DNA of 58,783 nucleotides from Zoogloea sp. (GTDB lineage Bacteria > Pseudomonadota > Gammaproteobacteria > Burkholderiales > Rhodocyclaceae), in the NCBI RefSeq assembly GCF_030157465.1, contig NZ_JAOAUU010000059.1, forward strand, positions 1-58,783, in the 5' to 3' direction. Both the position numbers and the translations under genes were made by a program. Under the pieces are notes generated by a model. It saw only the letters and a program-made list of their open reading frames with translations, did not search any database and was not told where the DNA came from. This document shows, piece after piece, positions 47,576 through 55,941 of this stretch. The stretch's first letter is position 1. Each line of letters opens with the position of its first letter.

Positions 47576-50500
47576 TCACAAGGCGCAGCCTGCAGCGGCC
47601 TTCGGTTCGAGATAGGGCAACAGCACCGGCCCCATCGCCTTCAATATCTGCACCGGAACCGCCGACGTAAAGTGGTAGTTGGCGGCCTCGGGGCCGATGA
47701 CGTAGGCGGTGAGCGTGCCGAAATGGCGCGGGCCGATGTAGAACACGAAGGTGGCCGTCCGGTTAAGCGCCACGCCACGGGCGCCGCCCCGACCGATGAC
47801 GATGCGGTTGTCACCGGTGCCGGTCTTGCCGCCCAGCGCCAGTGGCGCGCCATCGGCCAGCTTGAATGCACCGGAGAGACGGCGGGCCGTGCCGCCCTCC
47901 ACCACCTCCGACAGGGCATTGCGCAAGGCCGCCGCAACTTCGGGCGCCATCACCCGCTCACCTTCGGTGGATTGATGGGCAAAGCGCGTCTCGTAAGGCG
48001 TATCGACGGCAAAGTTCAGGTGATCGATGCGCAGCGTGGGCAGGCGCATGCCGTCATTGGAGATGATGCCCATCAGCTCGGCCAGCGCGGCCGGCCGGTC
48101 GCCGGAGCTGCCCAGCGCAGTGGCAAACGACGGCACGAGGTGTCCGAAGGGGTAACCCACCCGCGCCCAGCGACGATGAATGTCGAGAAAGGCCTCGATC
48201 TCGAGCATCGTGTAGATGCGCGAATCCTTGGCCCCCTTGAAGCGGGTGCGGAACAGCCAACGGTAGACCGCCTGGCGCTCGTCAACGCTGGCCTGCACCA
48301 CGTCGGTCCAGGCGGCGTCGGGCTTTTGCTGAAGGTAACCCACCAGCCACAATTCCAGCGGATGCACGCGGGCGACGTAGCCACGATCCGGCAGGTCGTA
48401 GGCCTCGGGCGCGTTGCGGGCATGGAGTTTTTCGAGGCTCTCGGCGGACAGCTCCTTGCCACCCAGCCGCTCGCGCAGGAAGGCACCCAGCTCGGCCGGC
48501 GTGGCCTTGGGCGACAAATAGAGGAACACGGCAGCCACGCGGTCCATGCCCGGACGCAGGTCGTCAAGAAGCTCCTCACGCATCTCGTCGGGCGTCTTGC
48601 CGTGGTACTTGTGCCAGAAGCGGCGCAGAAAGGCCTGCCCCTCGCGATCGGCAAAGCGGGCGAGATAATCCTGGCGCCGGGGATCGTCCTCGTTTTCGAG
48701 CACCTGCGAGATCTTTTCCGGCCCGTGGTACATGGTGTAGCGCACCACGTCGCGCATCAGGCGCACGAAGGGCAGGTTGATCGAGCCCTGCAGCGCCTCC
48801 CGCACCGTGGGCACGCGGCCGTTGTCTTCGCTGCGGAAATTGCTGAAGGTGTGCACGCCGCCGCCGGTAAAGAAACTTTCGCCGGGGCTGGCGGAATATT
48901 TGCGTTCAAGGGCCGCCTGCAGCATGGCCGGCAGGCTGCGATCCGACGCCGTCGCGAGGTGTTGCACGGCCCACAGGGTCAGGCGATCGCGCGAATCAAG
49001 CTGCATGCGGCGCAACTCGGCCGGGGGTGTTTCGGCAAGGCGCTGGTGCAGCTCGGCAACGATCTCCAGGTAAGTCGTGAGCACACGCAGCTTGGCGGTG
49101 GAACCGAGTTCAAGCTTGCTGCCTTCGTTGATGTCGAGGGGCTGGTCGGTGGTGTCGGTCTGGACGCGTACACGGTTGCCGCTGGACGTGCTTTCGACCA
49201 GATTGAAGCTATAGCGCACAGCACCGAGCTTTGCCGGAACCAGCATGCGATCGCCGAGCAAACCCTGCTTGCGCGCGAATTCGGGGTCGGAAAGACGCCC
49301 CAGAAACTCGCTGACATCCTTCTGCAGCGCTCCGTTGAGCGTGGTGGCAACGTCGACGTCGAAGCGGTCGAGTTCATACAGCGACGCATCGAACATGCCC
49401 GCCAGCCGGTTGCGGATGGCGGTTGCGCCTTTGCCCACGTCGGCCGGCAACAAGGCGGGGTTTGCCGTCATGTCGCGAAACTTCAGGGGCTCGGAAAGTG
49501 CCGCGTCGCGCAGCAGAGGGCTGATCACGCCGTTTTCGGCCAGCAGGCGCAGATAGCTTTCGGACAATTGCGCGAGCCTTTGGCGGCCTCCGCCCGACAG
49601 ATAGAAAGACGGGCGGCGGTGCGCAATCATCAGCGCCACGACCTGATGCAGTGCCCGGCCCTGCGCCGCCAGTTTCGGGCCGCTTGCGTCGGCCGACGCG
49701 AGCAGCGCATTCGCCTCGCTGAAATCGGTGGCAAACCAAACCCACAACCCGTCGCCAAGGCCATTGACCTCGCCATGACCCGGCGCCGCCGACAGGGGCA
49801 CGGTATTCAGGTAATCCAGCAACAGCCGGCGCCGCGCCGGCAGGGTCTGCTCGCCATCCTGGTAGGCCCGCACGCTGGCGGACATCATCTGGCGCAGTTT
49901 CTCCCGCGCGTTATGGGTTACGCCGTCGGGCGAATGACGGAATTTTTCGATCTGGGTGGCCAGGGTGCTTCCGCCCGGCGCGTCGAAATCGTCGCTGACC
50001 ATGTGCCCGATCCGGCCCAGCACCGCACGCGTGAAACGCACCCAATCCACCGCCGGATTCATCATCGGCCGTGACTCGTCCAGCAGGTCGCGGTTTTCGA
50101 TGAACATCAGCGCCTGCGCCACCCGCGGTGGCACGGCGGCAAAGTCGTCATAGCCGCGGTAGGGGTAGCGGAAGCGGTACAGCGTCTGGCCGCGACAATC
50201 GTCCACGTCCAGCCCTGCGCGCGTTTTCTCGTGATAGGGGGCGGACAAGCCGCGCCCGGTGTAATCCATCAGCGCATCGGAAAAGCGCGCCTGCTGCGCC
50301 AGCGTGTAACCCCGCGTACCAAGGCGCTCGATGATCCGCGGCAGCTCGGCGTAACCCATGCGCTGATCGAAGGGGCCGTGTGCCGGAAAGCGCACGGCGT
50401 CGCTCGCGCCATTCACCACGTGGTAGTCGAGCCCCGCGGCGTAGCTTGCAAGATGGCGGGCCTGGAACTGCGAAGTCTGCACCTCTTCGGCGACCTGATA

Positions 50501-50617
50501 TCCGGCCCCCAGAAGCAGCAACAACAGCAGGCCGCCCAGAGGCCAGCCCTGACGGCGAAGGAAACCGGCGGCCGGCGGAAGGGGCGGAGGCGAATCAGTG
50601 TTTTGGTCTTGGGTCAC
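47576..50617 (-). CDS. Large bifunctional penicillin-binding protein with an atypical GT51 domain
   Basis: 1013 aa from a GTG at 50617; earlier in-frame codons add unlikely sequence. One N-terminal membrane anchor (GLLLLLLLGAGYQV, ~residues 28-42). GT51 region ~130-320: LMFIENRDLLDES in place of the EDxxF box, GGSTLATQIEKFRHS, and RLLLDYLNTVPL where the second catalytic Glu of ILExYLN is Asp. Transpeptidase region: GSTAKLR (SxxK), REALQGSINLPFVR (SxN), GGKTGTGDNR (KTG). A ~280-residue stretch rich in charged residues lies between SxN and KTG. Probably a class A-like PBP; whether the glycosyltransferase is active is doubtful. Confidence 0.78.
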   Translation of the reverse strand: MTQDQNTDSPPPLPPAAGFLRRQGWPLGGLLLLLLLGAGYQVAEEVQTSQFQARHLASYAAGLDYHVVNGASDAVRFPAHGPFDQRMGYAELPRIIERLGTRGYTLAQQARFSDALMDYTGRGLSAPYHEKTRAGLDVDDCRGQTLYRFRYPYRGYDDFAAVPPRVAQALMFIENRDLLDESRPMMNPAVDWVRFTRAVLGRIGHMVSDDFDAPGGSTLATQIEKFRHSPDGVTHNAREKLRQMMSASVRAYQDGEQTLPARRRLLLDYLNTVPLSAAPGHGEVNGLGDGLWVWFATDFSEANALLASADASGPKLAAQGRALHQVVALMIAHRRPSFYLSGGGRQRLAQLSESYLRLLAENGVISPLLRDAALSEPLKFRDMTANPALLPADVGKGATAIRNRLAGMFDASLYELDRFDVDVATTLNGALQKDVSEFLGRLSDPEFARKQGLLGDRMLVPAKLGAVRYSFNLVESTSSGNRVRVQTDTTDQPLDINEGSKLELGSTAKLRVLTTYLEIVAELHQRLAETPPAELRRMQLDSRDRLTLWAVQHLATASDRSLPAMLQAALERKYSASPGESFFTGGGVHTFSNFRSEDNGRVPTVREALQGSINLPFVRLMRDVVRYTMYHGPEKISQVLENEDDPRRQDYLARFADREGQAFLRRFWHKYHGKTPDEMREELLDDLRPGMDRVAAVFLYLSPKATPAELGAFLRERLGGKELSAESLEKLHARNAPEAYDLPDRGYVARVHPLELWLVGYLQQKPDAAWTDVVQASVDERQAVYRWLFRTRFKGAKDSRIYTMLEIEAFLDIHRRWARVGYPFGHLVPSFATALGSSGDRPAALAELMGIISNDGMRLPTLRIDHLNFAVDTPYETRFAHQSTEGERVMAPEVAAALRNALSEVVEGGTARRLSGAFKLADGAPLALGGKTGTGDNRIVIGRGGARGVALNRTATFVFYIGPRHFGTLTAYVIGPEAANYHFTSAVPVQILKAMGPVLLPYLEPKAAAGCAL

Positions 50618-50867
50618 GGCAAGGTTTTCGATGGTGCGTCGCGGCAAGTATCCCGCATTCGGCGTAAAAGCGTGGCTACAAAAGCCTGCATTTTGTCCGC
50701 CCACCAAAACTTTGCCAATCCTGGCAAACAGCACCCCCGCCTCGCCCGCGCCAGCCTGCCGGCAGGTTCTGGCCAAGGGCTGTGGCCAGTTGCCGGGCAA
50801 TCCTCTTCAGTGCCGCGTCGATGCGCGCAGCGCAGAAAGATCCCGGTCTTGCGGAAACAGAAACGTC

Positions 50868-51341
50868 TTAAACAGGCTTCTTGAACAAGGCCGTCGTTTC
50901 AAGCGTTTCGATGGGTTTGTAGAACAGCTCGCCGAAAATGCGATCGACCATCGTATATTTTCCGTCACTCATCTGAATGGCGTGGCAGACGTTGTCGGCC
51001 GGATCGGCGAAATGGCTTATTCCGTATTCGGCGATATCCATATCCAGAACATATTCCCAGTCGCGCCCCAGCTGCGGCGAAACATCGAAATAAGTTTTGG
51101 CGCTGGCGTCGACATTCCACCAGTGCTGCAGGATCTCGGTTCGCTTCAGCACCTTGTCGTAGGGCTTGACCAGCCATCCGCTGACGATCTTGATGTTCCT
51201 CTCGCGGTCTATGCAGCGATGGGCGTTCATATAGCGGCTACCCTCTTCTCCGCCTCCGAGCTGCCTGACCTCCACCGGCTTGACCGCGAATTTGGCAAAT
51301 GGCTGCCGATCCCTGATGAAATCCCGCGTGGCTTTGTACAT
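50868..51341 (-). CDS. Hypothetical protein with a GW...HWWNVD...FDVSP pattern
   Basis: 157 aa, not recognised with confidence. No signal peptide or membrane helix. The central part reads YMNAHRCIDRERN, IVSGWLVKPYD, LQHWWNVDASAKTYFDVSP. A Cys, then Trp, then His-Trp-Trp-Asn-Val-Asp followed by Asp-Val-Ser-Pro resembles small uncharacterised proteins with a Cys-His-Asp order. A papain-like or transglutaminase-like triad is one possibility, unproven. ATG 51341 has a weak ribosome binding site. It sits alone between the phasin gene and the PBP gene. Confidence 0.6.
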   Translation of the reverse strand: MYKATRDFIRDRQPFAKFAVKPVEVRQLGGGEEGSRYMNAHRCIDRERNIKIVSGWLVKPYDKVLKRTEILQHWWNVDASAKTYFDVSPQLGRDWEYVLDMDIAEYGISHFADPADNVCHAIQMSDGKYTMVDRIFGELFYKPIETLETTALFKKPV

Positions 51342-51487
51342 TGATTGAAATCCGGAAATTAAGCTCAGGCGCCCGGCGCCTTCACGAGCGCTGTAATTGT
51401 TGGATTATTGCCTGTCGGCCTCAACCCTGACGCGAAATGCCGCTTTGGATCGGCAGCCCCCGCCATCCGGCACATCAGGACGCCAGC

Positions 51488-52018
51488 TCAGCGTCGCTTG
51501 GCGGGCGCTCTGGGAGTCTTTTTGGGCGGAGCCTCCGCCACCGGAGTCACGTTTCGGCTGCCATCGACCAGCCGGGCCATGTCCAACATGGAATTGCGGG
51601 ATTTGAGCGCAGCGTCGAGCATGGATTTGACGACATCGATCATCACCGCAGGCCCCGCATGCAGTGATGACTCGGAGCCCCCCTCCACCAGCCCGAGGTT
51701 ATCGGTCTGGGCCTTGATCAGACGGGTCAATTCCTGCTGGTTTTCGGCAACGACCTCGTTGAAATCACCCGCATAGCTGACGATCTGATCCACGAGCCGC
51801 TGCATCATCACCGTTTGCGTCGCGTACCACGCCCCGGCGTCCCTGGCCTTCGTCAGCGCATCGATCGCAGACATGTTGCCATCCATGATCGACTGGGTCG
51901 CCTTGATGTTGAGGTGAATCAGCCGTTGCGCACAGAAAAATGCGCTTCGATAAATCGACGACACGGCATCGAGCTTGTCCTTGCCGGGCGTTGCGAGCAG
52001 TTGCTGGAGCGTGAACAT
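51488..52018 (-). CDS. Phasin-family protein
   Basis: 176 aa, mostly alpha-helical with no signal. N-terminal MFTLQQLLATPGKDKLDAV and the central amphipathic helices (ATQSIMDGNMSAIDALTKARD) match phasins that coat polyhydroxyalkanoate granules. The C-terminus is basic and Ala/Pro/Lys-rich (PPKKTPRAPAKRR), as in phasins that also touch DNA. A GGAGAG ribosome binding site precedes ATG 52018. No pha genes nearby. Confidence 0.78.
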   Translation of the reverse strand: MFTLQQLLATPGKDKLDAVSSIYRSAFFCAQRLIHLNIKATQSIMDGNMSAIDALTKARDAGAWYATQTVMMQRLVDQIVSYAGDFNEVVAENQQELTRLIKAQTDNLGLVEGGSESSLHAGPAVMIDVVKSMLDAALKSRNSMLDMARLVDGSRNVTPVAEAPPKKTPRAPAKRR

Positions 52019-52261
52019 TGCCGTCTCTCCTGGTTGTCCATCGGGGGGAAACTAAACCTTAATCGCAGCCAGCGCCCCGAATCTTGCGCAGCATCAAGTG
52101 CGCGCAGTGCACGCCGCCTCGCCCTGACCTCGGCCACGTTCAGGCAGCCCTCGGAGTGGGGCCGTGTGGATCGCAACCCGGCCGCGGCAGCGAACCTGCG
52201 AGAGCGCCGCCATCCCTACGACCCGGTGGGCGCTGGCGCCTTCCCAGGCCGATCCCGACCA

Positions 52262-52651
52262 TCAGGCGGAAATTGGCGCCCTGTTGAACTTCACCGCCAT
52301 GTCGTTCGCAAGCGCCCAACCCGCCGCCTCGATCATGCCGACACTGATTGCAGGGCCAACAACTTGCCCCAAGAATGGGATCAGCTTTGACAACTCTTTT
52401 GTCAAGACTTTGATCGGCTGCTTCAGCATGGTCTGCTTGAGTGCGGCAACTGCCATACCTTTGGCAACCTCTTCAGTGAGGTTGCCACCAAACACGGAAG
52501 CCAAACTCATGGCCATCATCGACATCGCAACAATGTCAGCGGCCACGCCCGTGCCTGGAACAGGTATCAGATTCCCCGCACCAGCACCGGCTGCTGCAGT
52601 ATGAATGATCTTATGGCACTTGCTTTCTTGCTCTGGAGTCATCCTGGACAC
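52262..52651 (-). CDS. Small DUF697-like membrane-associated protein under a GEMM riboswitch
   Basis: 129 aa from GTG 52651, which has AAAGGA 8 nt upstream; ATG at 52642 is less well placed. Two hydrophobic Gly/Ala-rich stretches, ~18-55 (GNLIPVPGTGVAADIVAMSM) and ~88-120 (IPFLGQVVGPAISVGMIEAA), flank a basic amphipathic middle. The N-P-x-P-like turn followed by MAMSLASVFG recalls the DUF697/YcjF C-terminal domain. Function unknown. Its leader contains the c-di-GMP-I aptamer candidate, so expression may follow c-di-GMP. A 243-nt gap with no gene separates it from the phasin gene. Confidence 0.7.
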   Translation of the reverse strand: MSRMTPEQESKCHKIIHTAAAGAGAGNLIPVPGTGVAADIVAMSMMAMSLASVFGGNLTEEVAKGMAVAALKQTMLKQPIKVLTKELSKLIPFLGQVVGPAISVGMIEAAGWALANDMAVKFNRAPISA

Positions 52652-52734
52652 GGCTGTTCCTTTCTATTGAAATCGGAAATGGCTAAAAGTCCGAGCGCGA
52701 AGCGCAGAAAGGAAAATCCAGGCGGGTGAAGAAA

Positions 52735-52755
52735 CTGCAGGTGGGAACCCTGCAG
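52735..52755 (-). terminator. Hairpin downstream of the GEMM aptamer (expression platform candidate)
   Basis: Minus-strand CTGCAGG-GTTCCCA-CCTGCAG, a perfect 7-bp stem, followed by TTTCTTC. It begins one nt after the aptamer's 3' strand and could be the switching terminator. The GTG start of the small gene is 84 nt further on. Confidence 0.5.
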
Positions 52756-52756
52756 T

Positions 52757-52836
52757 GCAACCCGGCTATCCTTCCGTTGAATCTGGTTTAGGACCCGTAG
52801 CTTTGCGTCCGAAGCTCTCGCTTCGTTTGCCAGCTC
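52757..52836 (-). ncRNA. c-di-GMP-I (GEMM) riboswitch aptamer candidate
   Basis: Minus strand, 5' to 3'. GGCAAAC is followed by a GAAGC-GAGA-GCTTC hairpin with a GNRA tetraloop, then GGACGCAAAGCTACGGGTCC, a TAAACC joint, and finally GGATAGCCGGGTTGC. These are the conserved core, the tetraloop and the 3' receptor segment of the GEMM-I consensus in the right order and spacing. The outer part of P1a is weak: GCAA pairs with TTGC and little beyond. It lies 106 nt upstream of the small DUF697-like gene on the same strand. Confidence 0.8.
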
Positions 52837-53135
52837 AAATCATAGGCCAACCCAAAAATGGCATACGATTTAATTTCGACGTAATCCACACTTCATCACA
52901 TCGAAGCGACCAACAGGACGCCCCGCCCTCCGGGGATGGCGACCTGTTCGCGCATGCTCTCAGGCAAAATGGCTTTGCCGCGGGCGGGGACTCTGCCAAT
53001 CCGTACGCCAGCCCCTTGGCCTCTTCGGCCCCGCAGGCGCTCCAAACCCGGAGACCAATCTGCATGGGCGCGATAACACCGCGCCGGAAGCAGACCGGGA
53101 CATCCCCCGACCCACGGACTTTTACCCGCGTGAAC
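52837..53135. other. Gene-free stretch between the riboswitch and tRNA-Phe
   Basis: About 300 nt with no credible coding sequence. It should hold the promoter for the riboswitch transcript (minus strand). It contains several small hairpins such as GGCAAA/TTTGCC (52963-52979) and GGCC/GGCC. A 13-mer at 52957-52969 resembles the glycine aptamer core but lacks the rest of that aptamer. Confidence 0.5.
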
Positions 53136-53166
53136 GCAAAAACGCCGACCACATGGATCGGCGTTT
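53136..53166 (-). terminator. Terminator of tRNA-Phe
   Basis: Perfect 9-bp stem (53140-53148 with 53158-53166) and 9-nt loop, followed on the minus strand by TTTTTGCG; 12 nt after the tRNA. Confidence 0.8.
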
Positions 53167-53178
53167 CTTGCTTGAATC

Positions 53179-53254
53179 TGGTGGCCAGTCGCGGAATCGA
53201 ACCACGGACACGCGGATTTTCAATCCGCTGCTCTACCAACTGAGCTAACTGGCC
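53179..53254 (-). tRNA. tRNA-Phe (GAA)
   Basis: 76 nt including an encoded CCA. Acceptor stem GGCCAGT/ACTGGCC, D-loop AGCTCAGTTGGTAGAGC, anticodon stem GCGGATT-GAA-AATCCGC with anticodon at 53219-53221, and T-arm GTGGTTCGATTCCGC. All four arms pair well. Confidence 0.98.
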
Positions 53255-53330
53255 TGAGAGAGACCGCATAATAGACTTCGATCGAAGGCTTGTCAAATAA
53301 TTTCGAGCATTTATTTCATCCCCTGATGAT

Positions 53331-54833
53331 TCAGGCGGGCGGGAAAGTGATTGGGCGAGGAGCGTCCAGGCCAGGCAGGGGGGCGCTGTCGGGGGTGCGG
53401 CTGCGCGGGAAGACGACTTGGGCGATGGTGCCCTTGCCGCTGGGGTTGGGGATGAGGCTGACCTGGGCACGGTGAAGGTCCGCGATCTCGCGGACGATGG
53501 GCAGGCCGAGGCCGGAGCCGCTTTCGGAGCTGCCGAGCACACGGTAGAAGCGTTCAAACACCCGCTCCCGGTCGGCTTCCGGCACGCCGATTCCGGTGTC
53601 TTCAACTTCGACAATGGCCCGCTCGGTGGCAATGGTTCGAACCGTCACGCAGCCCCCTTCGGGGGTGTATTTGATGGCGTTGTCGATGAGATTCTTGATG
53701 AGTTCGCCGAGAAGCACCGGGTTGCCGTCGATGACCAGGGGCTGCCCGGTGGTTTCGAGGCCGAAATCGATGTTCTTCTGGCGGGCCCGGGGCACGAAAT
53801 CGCTGAGCATGGCGCGCAGCAGCACTTCCAGGTCGACCCGTTCGACGGCGTAGATCTTCTCGTAGCTGGCCTCTGCGCGGGCCAGCGACAAGAGCTGGTT
53901 GATCAGGTGGCTGGCGCGCTCGGCGCTCTGGGAAATGTGGATCAGGGAGCGATGCACCTGCGCCGGATCGGTTTCCATCAGGGCGAGATCGGTTTGCATG
54001 CGCAGACCGGTCAGCGGGGTGCGCATCTGGTGCGCGGCGTCGGCAATGAAGCGCTGCTGGGCCTGAAGGTTTTCTTCGAGACGCGCCATCATGTCATTGA
54101 AAGCAATGATCAGCGGCCGGACCTCCTCCGGGACGCCACCCACCGAAATCGGCGACAGGTCGGACGGGCGGCGGCGACGGATCAGGCTCTGGAGCTGATT
54201 GAGGGGCGCAATGCCGCGGGAGAGGCCCAGCCAGACGAGGATGACAGCGATCGGGATGATCGCGAACTGGGGCAGCAACACGCCGGTAACAACCCGTGAC
54301 GCCAGGGTGCTGCGCTTGTTGCGGGTTTCAGCCACCTGCAGCACGACCAGCCGCTTCGGCGACGCGCCCTCGGCGGGCTGCAGGAACTGGTAGGCGACGC
54401 GGACGTCCTCGCCGGCAATCTGCTCGTCGCGGAACATCACCAGATCGGGCTCGACGCTGTCGGGCACGCTGACGGGCGGGATGTCCTTGTCCCCGGCGAG
54501 CAGTTCGCCCTTGAAACCGAGCACCTGGTAATACACGGTGTCGTCTTCGTCGGCCCGCAGGATGAGGCGGGCCGGCGCCGGAAAATTGACCCGCGCCTGG
54601 TTGTTTTCAAGCTTCACGAGACGGGCGATGGCCCGCACATTGACCGCCAGCGCCTGGTCGTAGGGCTGGTTGGCGATGCTGTTGGCGACATTGTGGGTAA
54701 CGATGATGGAGATCGGCCACAGGAACAGCAGAGGCGCGAGCATCCAGTCGAGAATCTCGCCGAACAGCGAGTTGAAGGCCTTGCCGTCTGCGGAGGAATC
54801 ATCCTCCGCCTTGCGCCTCCTAGGCGACCACAT
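53331..54833 (-). CDS. Sensor histidine kinase of the TctE/QseC type
   Basis: 500 aa. TM1 at ~30-47 (LAPLLFLWPISIIV), a periplasmic 2CSK-like sensor region to ~185, and TM2 at ~190-210 (LPQFAIIPIAVILVWLGL). HAMP-like linker, HisKA with the phospho-acceptor in DAAHQMRTPLTGLR, and an HATPase with LIKNLIDNAIKYTPEGG, VEDTGIGVP and GSGLGLPIVREI. The start overlaps the response regulator gene by 14 nt. The signal is unknown; linkage to actP suggests a carboxylate or carbon-source cue (inference). Confidence 0.9.
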   Translation of the reverse strand: MWSPRRRKAEDDSSADGKAFNSLFGEILDWMLAPLLFLWPISIIVTHNVANSIANQPYDQALAVNVRAIARLVKLENNQARVNFPAPARLILRADEDDTVYYQVLGFKGELLAGDKDIPPVSVPDSVEPDLVMFRDEQIAGEDVRVAYQFLQPAEGASPKRLVVLQVAETRNKRSTLASRVVTGVLLPQFAIIPIAVILVWLGLSRGIAPLNQLQSLIRRRRPSDLSPISVGGVPEEVRPLIIAFNDMMARLEENLQAQQRFIADAAHQMRTPLTGLRMQTDLALMETDPAQVHRSLIHISQSAERASHLINQLLSLARAEASYEKIYAVERVDLEVLLRAMLSDFVPRARQKNIDFGLETTGQPLVIDGNPVLLGELIKNLIDNAIKYTPEGGCVTVRTIATERAIVEVEDTGIGVPEADRERVFERFYRVLGSSESGSGLGLPIVREIADLHRAQVSLIPNPSGKGTIAQVVFPRSRTPDSAPLPGLDAPRPITFPPA

Positions 54834-55494
54834 CCGGTTTTTCCAGGCAATACCCGAGGCCGCGCACGGTGACGATCTGCACGCCGCTGCGTTCCAGCTT
54901 CTTGCGCAGGCGATGTACGTACACTTCGATGGCGTTATTGGAGACTTCCTCCCCCCAGCCGCACAGGTGATCGACGAGCTGCTCCTTGCTCACCAGCCGG
55001 CCGGCGCGCAGCAGCAGCACTTCCAGCAGGCCGATTTCCCGCGCCGAAAGATCCACCACCTGCCCGTCGATCTTGACCACCCGGTCGGCCTGGTCGTAGA
55101 TCAGGCGGGCGTACTCGATGCAGCGGGCCTGGCCGGTGCCGCGACGCGTAAGGGCGCGCACGCGGGCTTCCAGTTCGGGGAGCGCGAAGGGCTTGGTGAG
55201 GTAATCGTCGGCGCCGGCATCGAGCCCCCGGACACGATCCTCGACACCGTCCTGGGCGGTGAGGATCAGCACCGGCAGCGCGCCCTTGCGGGCCCGCAGG
55301 CGGCGCAGCACCTCGATTCCGGAAAGCTTGGGCAGGCCGAGATCGAGAATGAGGAGATCGAAACTCTGGCCCAGCAGGGCGGCATCTGCATCGGCGCCGT
55401 TGGGCACATGATCAACGGCATAACCCGCCTTTTTCAGGGCCCGGCCAAGGCCGTCGGCAATGATCGGATCGTCTTCGGCCAACAGGATGCGCAT
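54820..55494 (-). CDS. OmpR-family response regulator (TctD/QseB-like)
   Basis: 224 aa. Receiver with MRILLAEDDPIIADGLG, phospho-acceptor Asp51 in LLILDLGLPKLSG and Lys in DYLTKPF. C-terminal winged helix with VDLSAREIGLLEVLLLRAGR and SNNAIEVYVHRLRKKL. Coupled to the downstream kinase. The 447-nt space to actP holds a terminator and a possible small RNA. Confidence 0.93.
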   Translation of the reverse strand: MRILLAEDDPIIADGLGRALKKAGYAVDHVPNGADADAALLGQSFDLLILDLGLPKLSGIEVLRRLRARKGALPVLILTAQDGVEDRVRGLDAGADDYLTKPFALPELEARVRALTRRGTGQARCIEYARLIYDQADRVVKIDGQVVDLSAREIGLLEVLLLRAGRLVSKEQLVDHLCGWGEEVSNNAIEVYVHRLRKKLERSGVQIVTVRGLGYCLEKPDVVA

Positions 55495-55558
55495 GGCGTT
55501 TTCAGTCGGTGCAGAAGTGTAAGTTTGAAGTAAGCGGCGCCCGGCATATTGAAACCGC

Positions 55559-55661
55559 TGTTCTCCTTTTACTCGGTCTTGGGGGCGATGCTGCTGCGTT
55601 TGCGGCGACGTGGCCTCGGGGGATTGGACCGCCCGACGGCCCAGTCCCCCGCCGTTTTTTT
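55559..55661 (+). ncRNA. Candidate small RNA between the response regulator and actP
   Basis: On the plus strand TTGAAG (55525-55530) and TATTGA (55547-55552), 16 bp apart, could start a transcript near 55559. It would end at a stem (55618-55627 with 55641-55650, one G-U pair) followed by GCCG and seven T (55655-55661). No plus-strand coding gene uses this terminator. Speculative. Confidence 0.3.
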
Positions 55662-55853
55662 AGGTTTTCCTGCATCCGGCTGCCTGGCTGGATGCCTGCC
55701 GCCCGCGTTCAGCGGATGCGCACAAACCCACACAGTTCTTCTGCCGCCGCGCGCCCCAAGACGATTGCGCCCGAGTCTAGCACAGGGCTGCTGGACACGC
55801 CCTTCGCCCGCCTCGTCGACGCACTGCACCATCAGCAAGCGTTCTCGCAGAAC

Positions 55854-55898
55854 AAACAAAAACCCCGGCAGCCTTTCGGCATGCCGGGGTTTTTGTTT
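55854..55898. terminator. Strong terminator after actP
   Basis: 17-bp perfect stem (55854-55870 with 55882-55898) including A/T-rich ends, with an 11-nt loop. Lies 43 nt past the actP stop; T-rich on both strands. A second small dyad CCGGATC-ATA-GATCCGG (55909-55925) sits between it and actP. Confidence 0.88.
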
Positions 55899-55941
55899 GC
55901 AACGCCCACCGGATCATAGATCCGGCGGGTTGGTCTTGCGC

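Noticed and set aside
47672-50074. 800-codon plus-strand frame opposite the PBP gene
   Set aside because: Shadow of the recognised SxxK/SxN/KTG protein; no motifs of its own.
52120-52200. GGCCGGGTTGCGATCC on the minus strand, similar to the 3' end of a GEMM aptamer
   Set aside because: No GACGCAAAGC core or GNRA hairpin upstream; a short coincidence.
52957-52969. CTCTCAGGCAAAA on the plus strand, identical to the core of glycine riboswitches
   Set aside because: The 5' half of the aptamer (GGAGAG and CCGAAG-GGGCAA) is missing and no plus-strand gene lies downstream. Probably chance, or a remnant.
52835-53632. Minus-strand frame running through tRNA-Phe
   Set aside because: It reads through a tRNA and its terminator and overlaps the 3' end of the sensor kinase gene; not a real gene.
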